This document shows positions 1-12,520 of a stretch of 64,000 bases of DNA, one piece after another. The notes below the pieces were generated by a model. The model did no database searches. It was not told where the DNA came from and worked only from the letters and a program-made list of their open reading frames with translations. Each line of letters begins with the position of its first letter. The first letter of the stretch is position 1. A program made the position numbers and the translations under genes. The stretch comes from Protula sp. h YS-2021 (taxonomy: Eukaryota > Annelida > Polychaeta > Sabellida > Serpulidae), in NCBI GenBank assembly GCA_949752745.1, contig OX457029.1, positions 47,732,228-47,796,227 of the forward strand, written 5' to 3'.

Positions 1-1
1 C

Positions 2-484
2 AACGCGCTTGATCTTCTGTGCAGTGGCAAGGCTCCAGGGAACGACGGTATGCCGACTGATATACTCAAGTGCTGCAAAACTAGTCTACTACTGATCCTC
101 CATAACATCCTCCTCAAGTGCTTGAGAGAAGGCTCACTGCCGCAAGATATGCTTGACACCAATATCCACACATTGCATAAAAGCAAAGGAGACAAAGACG
201 ACTCAATAACTATAGAGGCATTTCGTTACTGAGCATTACAGGCAAACAGTAGAGTGGTCTTGTAGAGGCTACAGAAGCTGGCCAACAGAGTACATCTCGA
301 AGTGCAATGTGGTTTTCGATCGGGAAGGTCAACGATCAATATAATATTATCATTCAGACAGTTACAGGAGAAATGCCAGGAGCAGCAGAAATCGCTGTAC
401 ATAGCATTCGTCGACCTGAAAAAAGCGTTTGACACCGTGATTTGGACAGGTTTATACGCCATCCTCGGAATGATTTCTAAGTAG
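2..484 (+). pseudogene. Non-LTR retrotransposon reverse transcriptase fragment
   Basis: Relic of a LINE reverse transcriptase. The reading frame contains GKAPGNDG near the window edge, QCGFRSGRSTINI at about 305-345 and the palm motif LYIAFVDLKKAFDTV at about 392-440, which are typical RT blocks preceding the catalytic FxDD. It is broken by a stop at 230-232 after IEAFRY and a frame change before the CGFRSGRS block, and it loses homology after codon LGMISK at 481, so the FxDD block is absent. It is truncated at the left by the window edge. It appears to be a different lineage from the CR1/L2-like LINE that follows. It is a dead copy; the clade cannot be fixed from this fragment. Confidence 0.75.
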
Positions 485-1010
485 AAATAGATAATGTCTA
501 GTACATTCTTAAATATATGATAACCACCGGGTGTGACGATGAAAACCAGTTCAATAATTTCAGTTTGTTTCACAATGCCTAAACCAGTGAACCCCGAAAA
601 ACGTGAGTTCTTCAATTACATTACCATATATGGATAGTACACCCTAAATCTCCTAAGTACATGTGGCGCAAGAGAAATGTGTTGGATTGCTATTCATTAT
701 GTTTATTAATACCGGAATTTCAAGAACAATAATCTACACCAAGGCCGAATTGTTCGCTATTGGAAGCCGATCTAGGGGCCTGTCCCCATCAGCTGATTCA
801 ATTCAAAATGTCATTCAGCAAGGCATAATGAAATCAAGGGGTTTAAGAGCTGGTACAAATAAGCGAGTATCCACATACTCTGGACATAATTTTAGAAAGG
901 TACAAAATTCCGCTAACAGTTCGACCCGTTCTTATCTGAAACAAATAGAATTTCACGAACACGTACCGCAAAAAGAATGCTTTTAAATCGGTCTTATAAA
1001 CTGCTAATCC

Positions 1011-1670
1011 TTGAGCAACAAATCAGATATTCTGTTGGAGCATATCTGTAAAAGCTCGTTATCACTATGCTTTTTAACCGAAACATGGATGCCAAAAGAT
1101 CTGTCTGACGATCTCTCTCTAAGATCTGCAACTCCCAATGGTTATTCATACTATCAAAAACTAAGACAGAATGGTCAGCGCGGTGGTTGTGTAGCAGTTA
1201 TCACGCAAAAATCAATTAAAACAACGGATATTACAGCCGCCTTCAAAACTTATTCATCTTTTGAATTTATCGTCACTCATTCAGTAATTCGGGGAGAAAA
1301 GATTACTTTTTATACAATCTATCGACCTCCTCCCTCAGTCGCCAACAGGCTGAAATTCAAAGATTTTCATATCGAGTTTGCAGACTTTTTAGAAAATATT
1401 GTTTTAACTCCAGGAAAAATATGTATTCTTGGTGACTTTAATATTCACTGGGACGTGTCAAACCACCCTGAAAACAAAGAATTTTCTTCCCTGCTATCAT
1501 CGATGAATCTTAAGCAACATGTTCCCTATGCGACACATATAAAAGGTCACATCCTTGATTATATTATTACTAGAGCCGATGACGAACTGCTTTCAACGTG
1601 TGTTATCAGTGATCTCATCTCGGACCACCATGCCGTACACGGATATTTTAGAATAAAAAATCAAAACTTG
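1011..1670 (+). pseudogene. LINE endonuclease domain (relic)
   Basis: Exonuclease-endonuclease-phosphatase fold. Visible motifs are LCFLTETWM (catalytic Glu), ITFYTIYRPP, ILGDFNIHWD (the GDFN block) and LISDHHAV (the SDH block) in the expected order and spacing over about 220 residues. The domain itself reads without a stop, but the frame is separated from the RT by frameshifts and a deletion. It would nick target DNA in an intact element. Confidence 0.8.
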
Positions 1671-1989
1671 AACAAAAACGTATTACATACAGATAAATTA
1701 AAGAAATTGATATTGACTTATTTTGCGATGATGTCGATATCATGCAAATATTTTGTCACGACCTGGCGACACAGCGACCACCGTTTTAGAAAGATACAAT
1801 TCCTCTCTGGGTAATATTTTGGATAAACATGCACCAGAAAAAACATCAGTAATTGCCATTGGACCTAAAGTTCCCTGGTTTTCGAAGGATATTGCCATAG
1901 CCAAGAGACAAAAAAAGAAAAGCGGAAAGGACCATGCAAAGATTCAGAACTCCAGAAAATGTCAGTCGTTATCGGCAAGCTAGACTTAA

Positions 1990-2496
1990 ATTTGTATTTA
2001 TGCGGATGACACTCAAAATTATGTACAATTTCGACTAAATGATCGTACTGATTTCAATTATTCAGTGAGGAAGCTGGAAGCATGCATCGAAGAAATTAGA
2101 CTCTGGATGTCAGTCAACAAATTAAAGTTAAATGACTCGAAAACCGAAGTGCTTGTTATAACTCAATCATCACACGTTACTAGTTTTAGTTTGGATAGCA
2201 TTGTGATTGGTGAAACCCATATTAGCCTAACAGATAGTGCAAAAAACATTGGAATAATATTTGATTCACATTTGACACTAGAAAAGGAAATATCGCAGCG
2301 CTATAAGACGTGTCTATATCAGCTCAGAAACATTCGCTCCATACGGCCATACATCTCACAGGACTCCTGTGAAAAGCTAGTACATGCACTGATATCCTCC
2401 AGGTTGGACTACGGCAATGCAATGCAATACGATATGGTCTTCCTAAATGCCGCATCAGTCAGCTACAACGGATACAAAATATTGCCGCTCGCTTAG
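1990..2496 (+). pseudogene. LINE reverse transcriptase C-terminal half (relic)
   Basis: Begins with ICIYADDTQ (about 1996-2022), the YxDD catalytic block, followed by LWMSVNKLKLNDSKTEVLV and the thumb-like SSRLDYGN at about 2395-2413. The fingers and first palm blocks expected upstream are missing because the sequence jumps directly from the endonuclease-RT linker. The protein block resuming at 2549 (LLPVDRRNEFKILLL, SAPRLWNNLP) is the usual end of these LINE polyproteins. Confidence 0.75.
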
Positions 2497-2961
2497 TGAC
2501 GTGCAACAGAAAATATGACCACATTACCCCATTTTAAAATGGCTACACTTGTTACCAGTTGATCGCAGAAATGAGTTTAAAATTCTACTATTGACATTTC
2601 GGGTTATCCAGGGAACAGCTCCAGAATATTTATGTGAACTACTCTCACCTTACCAACCTTCTAGGACTCTGCGTTCAATACATAAGAATCTGTTCAATGT
2701 GCCAAAATCCTGGACAAAAACCTATGGTGATAGGGCCTTCTCTGTTTCGGCACCGCGACTGTGGAACAACCTACCAACTTCCCTACGTTTAGAAACGAAC
2801 TACCTGTCTTTTAAAAAGAAACTAAAAACCTTTTTATTCAGTATTACCTATCTGTGATAACAACCTAGTCAGTGTCTTTCAGCTATTTTACTATGTGATC
2901 AGTTATTTTTATATTATTGTATCGTGTCTTTGAATATCTTTTAGAACTAGGCACGTAAAAT

Positions 2962-2992
2962 CTATTTACTATTTACTATTTACTATTTGTGC
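2962..2992 (+). repeat. TATTTAC tandem 3' tail of LINE
   Basis: About four copies of a 7-base TATTTAC-type unit directly downstream of the LINE C-terminal ORF. It marks the probable 3' end of the element. Confidence 0.7.
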
Positions 2993-3478
2993 AAAAACTA
3001 TGAAAAAACAATTTAATTGCATCCATTTTCAAGACGTTGTATTAGCCAATGTTGCGACATCCACCACAGCACTGTCACATTTGTCACATTCACATGATTG
3101 TCGTAAACTGTGCAAGATTTTGCTACTGGCAAAGATCCTACTTAGCATTTTGTAACGGAAAGGTACAGCTTTTGATTTTTTAAAAATATTTTGTCATAAT
3201 GAGATTTTGACTATTTTGAAAGGCCTGTTTGTCTACTGTTAGATATTATCCCCTTAAACGGTAATCCAACAACCGCGGTGTCAATGACGCAGCGCTATGC
3301 TTTATTCTTTTCTGGAAACTATTACTGAATAGAGCACCGAAAGACCTGGGAACATGCTAATGCTGATTGGATACGCCTCCGGTTACCTTACACCATCGCA
3401 AGACAAGATTCTAGTTGGGTTTGGATTACAAGAAAACTGAAAATCGCATTATTTGCCAGTGAACGATGAAGAGACATA

Positions 3479-3489
3479 CTTATATAAGA
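3479..3489 (+). promoter_or_regulatory. TATA-box-like element
   Basis: TTATATAAG lies about 55 bases upstream of the ATG at 3540 and just before a short inverted repeat (AGATCTTCATC/GATGAA, 3486-3514). The spacing would suit a short 5' leader for the ORF at 3540, but TATA-like strings are common in AT-rich DNA. Confidence 0.25.
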
Positions 3490-3539
3490 TCTTCATCTTA
3501 CTGTGAAGATGAATGCACTCGCCAAATCCCATATAAGTT

Positions 3540-3947
3540 TTGGATCATGACAGACAAGCTGTTCTCGAAATGTGTTATCAAAGTTCTGAATCAGGAAGCT
3601 GCAGTACATCCCCAGGTGTGAGTCTAAAAAGCATTGAAGAAATTCCATTTAGATTTCGCAACCGCTTTTCGAATAATAGGTTTATGACCAAAGAACCTAT
3701 TTCTATGCACGAAAACTTTGTTAAATGCTTGACCTCTTCAATATTGTTTACAACACGAACTCAAGATGATCTTCAGTTTCATGAGTCGATCATGCACGAT
3801 ATTCTTTACCCAAAATGTAAATACAAAAGAAACATCAAACGCCTTTCATTTGACCGTAAGACAAAATTAAGTGTCAGCGATAATCACAAAAATCACCGTA
3901 AAGGCTTATACGCTGTGATTAAGCTCAACATTGTAACTCTAACATGA
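3540..3947 (+). CDS. Hypothetical 135-residue protein, single ORF
   Basis: Uninterrupted frame of 135 codons from ATG at 3540 to a stop at 3945. I recognise no domain. The composition is basic and Ser-rich: an early QSSESGSCSTSPG stretch, RFRNRFSNNRF in the middle, and a Lys/Arg-rich C-terminal third (KCKYKRNIKR). There is no signal peptide, membrane segment or obvious repeat. An upstream TATA-like site gives weak support for transcription. It may be a small intronless gene, an exon of a larger gene or a chance ORF; neighbours are transposon relics, which lowers confidence. Confidence 0.3.
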   Translation: MDHDRQAVLEMCYQSSESGSCSTSPGVSLKSIEEIPFRFRNRFSNNRFMTKEPISMHENFVKCLTSSILFTTRTQDDLQFHESIMHDILYPKCKYKRNIKRLSFDRKTKLSVSDNHKNHRKGLYAVIKLNIVTLT

Positions 3948-5100
3948 GGTTTTAATCAAAAATCAGATGCTGCGCTGTCATGTTGATAAAATTCGAAAAT
4001 TACAGCATCCCAATGAGCGATAATATTTAATTTTTGCAACCCCTTCACTAGTGAAGCGCTTTTGAACAGAATCCCCTAAACAATCGCCCCACGGATATAA
4101 GTGCCATTTTATGCCGGAGTGAATTACCGAAAATAATCAAACCGAGACATGGTTCGAGGTAAGTTTCCTTATGTATTCCCCTAAAGTTGTTGAAACGCAA
4201 GTAAAATCGCGTACAAAGCAAACCAGCAGACTTCATCCAAGTGTTATGGGCTTATGTATAGTATTGCTTCAAAATTTCAATTTGCAGTTTACTATAAATT
4301 AAAGTTTAATATTTATTGTAAGCTATTATTTGTGCACTTAATTTCCTTTTTACTTTTAAGGTACAATTTCTTTTAATTCTTAGGTAAATTTTCTAATTTT
4401 GCTGTTCAGAGGTATACAGAACAATAAGCAGTATAACAATGAATCGCGGATTAAGTTAAGAGTTAAAAATTCTTTGCAATTGTTTCCAATTGTTTGCAAT
4501 TGTTGCACCAAAATAAACACGGGTTTTGAATAGAAATAGTTTTGGTCATTTTTTAAAGAAATACAAACACACAGTAAGCTATGATCAAAAGTAAAAAGGT
4601 TAAACCCCTATACGCTCTATTTCTACTGTGTTGAAGTACGTCAACAAATGTAGGAAAATATAGCCCATCTTTCTTTACTAAATAGTAAAATTTTAAATGG
4701 GAAAATGAACAGATATATCTGTAAAGATTATTCATGTTCCGAACTGGCTGGCAAATTATGATTAATTCTCTGTTCCTTCAGTCAGTAAATAAGCTAACTA
4801 GTAACATTTTCCAAATTCCTTTCTAGCAATAAAAAAGAACACATATTTAAAAAATTACACATATTTGAAGGGAGAGAGAAATTTATCTGATGGCCCGCAC
4901 ATGTGTCACATTTTGTCATTTTTGTTTACCACTTTTATTATTTTGCGCAAAATAGTAAACGTTTGAAACAGGACCTTTATAGAACGTAAATCAAATTGTT
5001 TAAATAATTGTCATCAGCAGCTGCTTCCATCCAGCCAAGACGCCTAGATGACTCATTCGTCTCTGTAGCACAGAATTAGGGAAAATGTTGTCAAATGAAC
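3948..5100. other. AT-rich intergenic stretch
   Basis: No coding frame, splice-framed exon or recognisable element was found. It contains a small direct repeat, TTTGCAATTGTTTCCAATTG, at about 4470-4503 and is otherwise low in information. Confidence 0.5.
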
Positions 5101-5104
5101 TCAA

Positions 5105-7095
5105 ATAAAACTAGGAACGTTTTGATTATTTTTGCTGCTTCCCTTCTTGATTGAAGAAAACGTAAAGATATAAATAAAGCAAAGCGGAGGCACTTAAGGT
5201 GCCAAATGCCCAAAGTCTAGATGCAGTTCGGTAGGTTTGAAGGTTTGAGCAACTAGATACTAACTGACGAGGGGACGATGGCGAAGCCGGATGTTTGCTT
5301 CCCTTCCTCACCACTCCCAAAAGTACAAGGACATGGATTCTTGTGATATCTGATTGCGTAAATCGCCAAAGGGACAGGCGCAAGGGCGAAAGTTGTGTGG
5401 GGGAAGCTGAAGACTCTCAAGATTGCGCACGACTGCTGATACAAGGAGCAGTAAGGCGAGTGCGTTTCTTGTTGAACCCCAGTTCAAAGAAGCGAAAGTC
5501 GCTGTGTTGTCAGTGAAGACGGTATTTTACGGCCATGACAGTAGCGGCGACCGTCATCTGAAGACAAGGAAAACGATTGCTGGTTCCTTGATGTTAATGC
5601 AGGGGACGCATATCAACCGACCAGTTGCGGTATAGCCAGTCGATAGCAGATCTCTTGGAGATAAGCACGGCGCCTGCGGCTTCTGTGCTTGAGTTTGAAA
5701 CAATGTGCATAGTAGCTTGGACACTGCTTTCCCAATGACAGAGTTGCACGTGCGATTGAAGGAGCTGCAAAGTGTGTAGATCGTTGCGTAGCTGTGGCGC
5801 CTATCGGTGTTCATGCGCGCTCGGCGTCCGCAGTACAATGTCAGGGCACAGGGAGGGACGTACGACGTGGACGACGCGTGCAACTCAGCTGATTACGCTC
5901 TGAACTTTGCATTTCGAAACGCATTTGCTAGGGTTCGTGACCCAGCGGCTCATCAAATTCCGAGTCTCCTGAGGCTTACCCTATGGGATTGATTGGGTGC
6001 AGTCCAGTGTGAATATTGTAACTTCCAGGATGGTAACAGGCACTGGGTGAGAGAAATACACTTCTCCCAGGTAGAAAAAACAAGTGAATGAGGCATCTCA
6101 TGGTTTTCATTGCGTTTTCATATGGTTCTGCCGTTATGCAGAATGTGACGTCTAGTGTAGCAGAGATAGCAGATGATGGCTTTGTTTCCGTGGCGATGGA
6201 GTATCCGTCAAACGCTTTGGCTTATCCGTTGGCAGATTCGCGCGTGTCGATCATATTGTGTAGTACGAATAATCGTCGAACTTCCATTTCAGACCCATAA
6301 ATTGATGTGAGAACGAGCTGAGGCGATAAGCGAAATTTAGGTCGACTTTGCAAGTCCATCTAAAATGTATTCTTTGTCCTGATCGTCTCTTGCTCCCAAT
6401 TTCGATTTTGGCCGAAAGTGGGCTACAGGCGGGGCGTAACTATTGGCGGTGGAGATATTCTGGATGCTTCTCCGCGTAAGTGCTGCAAATATAGGTGAAT
6501 ATATAGCAGATCTAGGTGCAGCCCGGCTGCAGCCCTAATGTAATTGCGCCATATCTTTTGGCCCGTGGTGTCCCTCGCAGCGACGCGTCTTGGCTTGTCG
6601 GGTTTTGCGGCTACTTTCCCCTGAAAGCACACTGCGAAACCCTTCGCAGTCGGCACTGCGTCCTCACTCCGAGCTCTGAGGAACAATTTTCGGACGATCT
6701 GAAGGAAGAGAGGTTTGTTGTTTCCTGGCACTTTTCCTGTCGGGCAGGGGTTTTCTCTGAGGACCGACTTCAGAACTGCTACCCTCGGCATTGTCAATGT
6801 GCAGCAAGTTTTCTAACGTCTTGGGGGCTTGGGCTGGTTGCGGCATGTCACTTGACCTGGGGGTGGGTGAGTTCTGCTCGCTACCTTTGTTGCCTTTCAT
6901 CTCGATTGCTGCTGCTTGAGGGTCACACTGCTGAGCTAATAGTTATATGACCATTAAGGCAGTACTTCCAATAAGGGTTAGTCGATATCTAAAGATATCT
7001 CTTATGAGCGCTTCCAAAGTGTTAGCTGTCAGGAACTTTTTCTTCGCCCATTTTTGAAGCTCTCCGATAGCTGTGTCGTCCTGTTGCTCATCCAT
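5105..7095 (-). mobile_element. DIRS-like (tyrosine recombinase) retroelement relic
   Basis: Several decayed frames on the minus strand line up in the order expected of DIRS-group elements. An N-terminal gag-like start at 7095 (MDEQQDDTAIGELQKW, then FLTANTLEALIRD) is followed by a Pro/Ser-rich stretch (6900-6664). DKEYILDGLAKST at about 6395-6350 resembles the segment preceding the DIRS RT. An RNase H-like block with INIKE at about 5600 and VFTDNTATFASLNWGSTRNA at about 5520-5460 follows, then QTYRTASRLWAF at about 5230-5200, which resembles the start of a tyrosine recombinase. Stops and frameshifts are frequent, the main RT blocks are not readable, and the recombinase is cut off near 5105. 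Local GC is higher than in the surroundings. The family assignment rests on short motifs and is tentative. Confidence 0.5.
6664..6900 (-). pseudogene. Pro/Ser/Lys-rich gag-like frame within the DIRS-like relic
   Basis: A 78-codon open stretch, charged and low in hydrophobics (NSPTPRSSDMPQPAQAP, then RKPLPDRKSARKQQ). It lies in frame after a stop with the short ORF starting at 7095, so the two probably formed one gag-like protein. No zinc knuckle is visible. Confidence 0.4.
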
Positions 7096-7139
7096 CTTTG
7101 GTTTAATACAAATCGCTGCTATGTTTGCTACGAGCCAAA

Positions 7140-10100
7140 TTAAGTGGCAGAAGTTTGGTCGCTGAAAGAGCTTGATGTTGTTATCTAAGCTAAATACTGC
7201 AATTGATAAATAAAGTTTGTTCCAGAAGAATAACGGCGTTACAACTAAAAGCTATTAAAAAGCTATTAAATAAAAACACGATTTTAAGAATCTTGTGAGT
7301 TTGGTTGTCACAAATGTTATAAAGCAGTATACACTTGGCACTGTACTCTTATTCTGCTGCAAACAGAAATTACAGATAGGTTCTGAATACAAAAGTTTGC
7401 AACTGCCTATGCTAAAATTCACCCAAAATAATACGTATTCACATTTTCACCAACGAAACAGTCACTGAAGACAAGTTTTACTTTTTCGTAAAAAATCAAG
7501 GCTCTTTTTTTTTTGTTTAGCAGCTTGTACAGACATTTTTCAACAACCTACTCTAATTTTAAGCACGCGTTTATGTCATTAACAGGCGCTTTTTGTGATT
7601 TTGTATTGAGGGCCAGTCATATTTTACTTTCGGATGCCAGTTGCCCTTTCAATTCACTATGTCACCGACTGTTCTGTGCTTTATTCACTATCTTATCGTA
7701 ACGAAAAATAATTTGTCATTTTGGTGAGTTTTTTCTGTATGTTCCAAGATTTCCGTTTTTTCTTAGTCAAATTGAAATCTCTTTCTTTTCTTTACTATTC
7801 TGAAGGGATTTTGACTTATGAAAAAAACCTGAAATCCATGAGATTTTATGGTGAATTAGAAATTTTATCTGAGATTTTAACTATCCCTAATGTAAATGAC
7901 TATTTGAGTTGTTTTCACAGTTAGCTTTGACGAACGGATACGTATAAAACATTTCTGTTAAAGTGTGTTTATTGCATTGCAACCTTTGCTGCTTAAACCA
8001 TTGTCAAGTGTGCAGGTCATCTGATAAAAGTGGGCGAAGTAATGTGCAGTCGAACTTCGGACCAGGGCGACGATTGCAGAAAAAAATTAATTGAAATTTG
8101 ATGCCTTATAAATCGCATTTTTGGCGGTATACCGGGATATTTATATAGGAAAAAAGGGACTGAGCACATTGTGGCGTAAGTGCGAGTCTGGTGGTACTTG
8201 AAATGGCGGTACTACGGGAGTAGACTGTAGGTATAGCAGCAACCCCCTCGAGGCTAGGCATTTGGCCAATGAGCACATGTAGTGGCATGGCGACATAACG
8301 ACAAAATGTCAGGGGTAGACATCGTGCGTGTTTCCTGTCGAGATCTAGGGCGCCGACAGTTCGTCAGTCACAGGCCGAGCTTAGAGGGTTGCTTTAACCA
8401 GTTACAAGGAAGGAAAGTTTCGGTCTGTATTACTTAGACAGTGATACTTATCATAAAGCATACTTCCGCCACCATCTTAAACGAAAATAAACAAAATCTT
8501 TATAAAATTTGTCAAATGCAACGAAAAGTACATGGCCACCGCAAGAGAAAATCAACATTTAATACCCTGACCAGCATTTCAACGAGCAAAAATTGAAATG
8601 AACAAAAATCCATAGATTTTTTCATTGACTTTGAAATTCACTTCCGTTTACTTTCATCTCAATAATTTAATTAATGGCCAATCAGTATTATTCCAGTAAC
8701 ACGTTTGTATTTAGCTACGTAAAATTGCAATATGACTTTAAATAAAAAATGGTTGAATAACGCCGATTTCAAATATTTCATATTTTCATATTTGTCATCT
8801 TTCTTTCTGTTTCAATAGAAAGCAGAAAGGCTTTGCATAATAAAGTATGATTGATAAAATGCATTTGAAAGAAAAGTTTTAATTTCCCTAATTAATTACT
8901 TATGTCACATGATGTGGAACCAAACTTTAGGTCAATCGAGAGGGTATTCTTGTGTTCTTTTGGACAGAATTAGTATCCCCTAACAAATTTTTTCTCGGAC
9001 TGCTGTTCTCTTGGAAAACGTAACCGGTTCCTATTATATTTTTTGTACTCAATTTTACTTCAGGTTAGGAACCTGGGATCACGTGACATTATGACGATAC
9101 CGGAATCGTTGTTATAAAATAGATGAACTCTGAGAGGATCCATCTCTCTTAGGGTTTTTAATGATTATTTATGCTTAAAGTCGGTCTTGTGGAGCATGAG
9201 CTGAATTAGAATCTTGTCTACGCGTATCTTCCGGAATAAAAAAACCATGCCCCCTCAAGAATACAGGGTTTGACTATACGTTTGCTGTGCACGATGTTGA
9301 ATCAATGTGTCGTACAGAATGATAAAACAATAAGCACAGGTGAATTAACCCCCTGCCCCCTTTTTTATTTTTCTTGCAATAATTGCAAAAGTTGTACACT
9401 AAGCAACTGCAGAAAACCATCTCATTGAAAAATACATCTTTCTTTCTGCAGTAAATCGAAACACTAAGACTCTAATTTTTAAAAGAGAGAAATGAATATA
9501 AAACGATTGTGCAGTACAAAAGCAGTACGATATTAAAACTTATATTTCTTTGCAACACGAATGAAGAGGTCACTGTTATTTTAGAAAGTAATTTGTGTAA
9601 CGAAACTACAGAGAATCTAATCAAACCAATTTCGATAAAATGTACATGTTATCTTTTCATATCATAAGAACAAAAACCTGTCTTTGTGGCGATTTTTACC
9701 CAATTCGAGACGAAAAAACTTTGAAAATGATTTTTCATCAGAATATAGAAGTATGTAGCTGCTTTACAACGGCATGCGTTTTACCATTGTAAATGCAAAT
9801 TTACGCTGCTACGGATACATTTTATGTCCGGAGGGGTTTCGGGTGGCTTAAAATACCCGCCTGAGCGTGAACTTTATAATCAAATGAGGACTTAAATGAG
9901 CTCCAGAATAGTTGACCTTTAAACTTCTTTTAAAAGATTATTTGAATTCCCAAGTGTTCGGCATCATGAATATTAAAAAAGAGCACTAACAATCTTACAG
10001 AAAGGACCAAGTACTCATCCCTCACGCCTCACGCAGATTGTGACGTGTCAAAATTTGGACAAAAAATAAAGATCTGCTGCGTATGTTCATATTCAGGCAT

Positions 10101-12452
10101 ATTTTTTTGTCCGTGAAAATCTTTTCTCTTCAATCTGAGATTGCTGACTGAAAGCGATACATGAGATAGTTGTTCTGGCTCTTCGAGATTAAATCAATTG
10201 TTTTGAGTTAAGCTAGTTAAATGTCGCTCAAAGAAAAGATGCCTCAGTTGTTAACTTTTTTTCAATATACGAGCTGAAGTTTGTAATATTCTAATAAAAC
10301 AGTTAACTGTTATATAGAACTTTTATTTTATTTAAGTCCGCAAACTTAGAACAATTAGTTAGCCGAATTACAATGTAAAGAGCTCAGAAACTTAAGAAAG
10401 AACATGATTTTTCCGCTTTGAGTTAGATACACGATTGTTAAATGAAATATGGACTTTCTTAATAAAATGAGTAATAATTCATAACGCATTGCACAATTAT
10501 CGGAGTTTATTTAGTTAGTCTTTAGATTTGCTGATATTTTGAGAAAATACGTAAGTTGCTTCATGAAAGGAATGGCTCTTCAGTTTACTTTTACATTAAT
10601 AATTTAATAACATATATTTTATTTTAACGTTTAACGTGTCAGAACTATGTTTATAATACAACTTTATAATACAAAACGAGCTATGCATACGCTGTATACA
10701 AAAGGCTAGCTAAATTCTCATATTTTTAGTACCACTCAAGTAAAGAAAATTTATTTACACAATTAGATTGAAATAAATTTGAATGCACTCGTATATACAT
10801 ATATATCAACATACGTCTTTATTACAGAGAAAAGTCTATGAGACTTCCTCGTAGAAGTTACAATTAATATGGCAAGATCTGTATTTAAAACAGAGAAGGA
10901 AATGCCAAACCTTAATTGTGTAAATGACAAAGTATACAAAATCAAGAAAAAGGAACATCTGTGGAGTAAAACAAATGTTTCCAAAGCTGTGGCATGAGTA
11001 GGCTTGATTTATCCGCCAATAGTATATAATTTTTAAAACAAAAGTACCGGTCCTGCTATAATGTATCAGGATTACTCTACCGCCTTAAGCAATATTATTT
11101 TGTATTTGTATTAAAAGTTTGATATTTTGTACAATCCTTTCATTGCTTTGTACATAAGTAACACATGTTACTAAACCTGATTCATGAAGAATGTTTTGCT
11201 TCAAAACTAGCAGGAATAGCAATAAAATCTGAGACAACATCACCTATTTAAAAAAAACTCTATTTGTTCTAGAATTTACTTCCAATAAAAAATATATACC
11301 CAGATTATCATGTCTTTAGGATAATCTGTTATGCAAATACGTTACCGGTAAAGTAAGCAGATAAATTGGTCAAAGTGTTTTGCTGTGATACCAAAGATTA
11401 AAATAAAAGTGTTGAGGAAAGATCAGGACAAAACCGCCACATATAGTCATAAAACAGTCTTAATTCTTGATAAAAATGTATGGGCAGTCAACGAATAGCA
11501 GGTTTTATGATTTTAAACTCAATAGCATTTTCATGGATAAATGATATTTAACAGCACATCAGGCATCTAATGAATCACATCACACATAAATGAAATGCAT
11601 ACATTTCTGTAAATAGTGAAACTTAAAGCATTATGAATTGGGTCATTTGGACCATACTTGCCAAAATCCATATGAAAACCTGTCTGCAGCTAAACTGAGT
11701 TCTTCATCAATGCTTATGTTAAAGAAAAATCGTCAGCTATAATGGTTAAATATAAGCATGCCTCTATGTTCTTGACAAAATTATGAAACATAACTGCAAT
11801 AATAGCTCTAACAGCACAACGTTGAAATATTAAACTGATTACTTGACTTCCCATTTCAAATACTCACAGACTTTGAGTATCATTTTTCTATTCTGTAAAC
11901 TTAAATAACACCTTTTGCTGTTATAACTGATAATGACAATGACATTTAGTAAATTACATAAGTTGATGAAAAATGGTAAATATTCTTGAGTTCATATTTG
12001 TTTGCTCTTATATGTTTTAATTTTGTTAATGTTCAATCTATATTATACGAAATAGAGTTATTTAAAGACGTCAAGGGATTGACTTATAAATATTTATTTA
12101 AAGTCTCTCCATTTTGAAGATTTTTATATTTTATGGCATGTTTTATCATCTTTGCAAAGATAGGGAGGCCAAAATGCTAACTTTCTCTGCTGTAGATGCA
12201 CGAGTTGAAACCTGTTGTTTTAGTTGATCCAAAAACTTAATATCTTGAGCAATCTAAGAATATTCTTTGCTATACAAAATGGTAAATTAGTGACTGAAAC
12301 ACTTGCAGCCTTTTCTGTGCTGGAAAAGTTTGTCCGCTTCGTCTAGCCATTCACTGGCTTTTTGTCAAATACACTTAGCACAAACTTATAATGTTATAGA
12401 TTAATTCCAGTTCTGTTGTAGTTTTCATATATGCAAGACTCATTTTATTAGT
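7140..12452. other. AT-rich 3' flank of gene A
   Basis: More than 5 kb with no supported gene. ORFs are short and of non-coding composition. A GC-richer patch at 8160-8420 has a minus-strand 60-codon frame followed by a TATATAAATA string, but no splice or protein signal that I trust. The region may hold the 3' untranslated sequence of gene A near its right end. Confidence 0.5.
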
Positions 12453-12520
12453 CTATTCTTGCTGCTTTGCTGTATCTTTCATGCCTGCAAATATATGAAT
12501 AAAGTATATAACTACATTAA
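12200..12520 (-). other. Putative 3' end region of gene A, homologous to 42900-43190
   Basis: The stretch around the last exon aligns by eye with the region around the last exon of gene B (for example GACAAATACAC at both loci and a shared ATATTTGCAG acceptor). This is consistent with a shared 3' end inherited through the tandem duplication. Confidence 0.45.
12453..12484 (-). CDS. Gene A exon 12: last coding exon (MKDTAKQQE)
   Basis: After acceptor ATATATTTGCAG the frame reads MKDTAKQQE and stops (TAG at 12455-12453). Support comes from gene B, where the aligned acceptor and reading frame give LKDTARQTINK and a stop at 43119. An AATAAA string lies just beyond the stop (12449-12444). The exon is tiny, so the assignment rests on phase compatibility and paralogue conservation. 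Confidence 0.6.

Larger units (their letters stand above)
663..2992 (+). mobile_element. Internally deleted CR1/L2-like LINE
   Basis: Degenerate non-LTR retrotransposon read in pieces on the plus strand. The N-terminal stretch IYTKAELFAIGSRSRGLSP (about 735-790) is typical of the region before the endonuclease in CR1/L2 LINEs. An apurinic-type endonuclease follows (1011-1670), then an endonuclease-RT linker (1753-1983), only the late RT blocks including YADD (about 1990-2496), and the usual C-terminal block with PRLWNNLP (2549-2857). The junction near 1985 removes the early RT palm blocks. Several stops and frameshifts interrupt it (IGLINC is followed by a stop before 1011). It ends in a TATTTAC repeat at 2962-2990, the sort of 3' microsatellite tail seen in CR1/L2 elements. 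Not autonomous. Confidence 0.8.
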
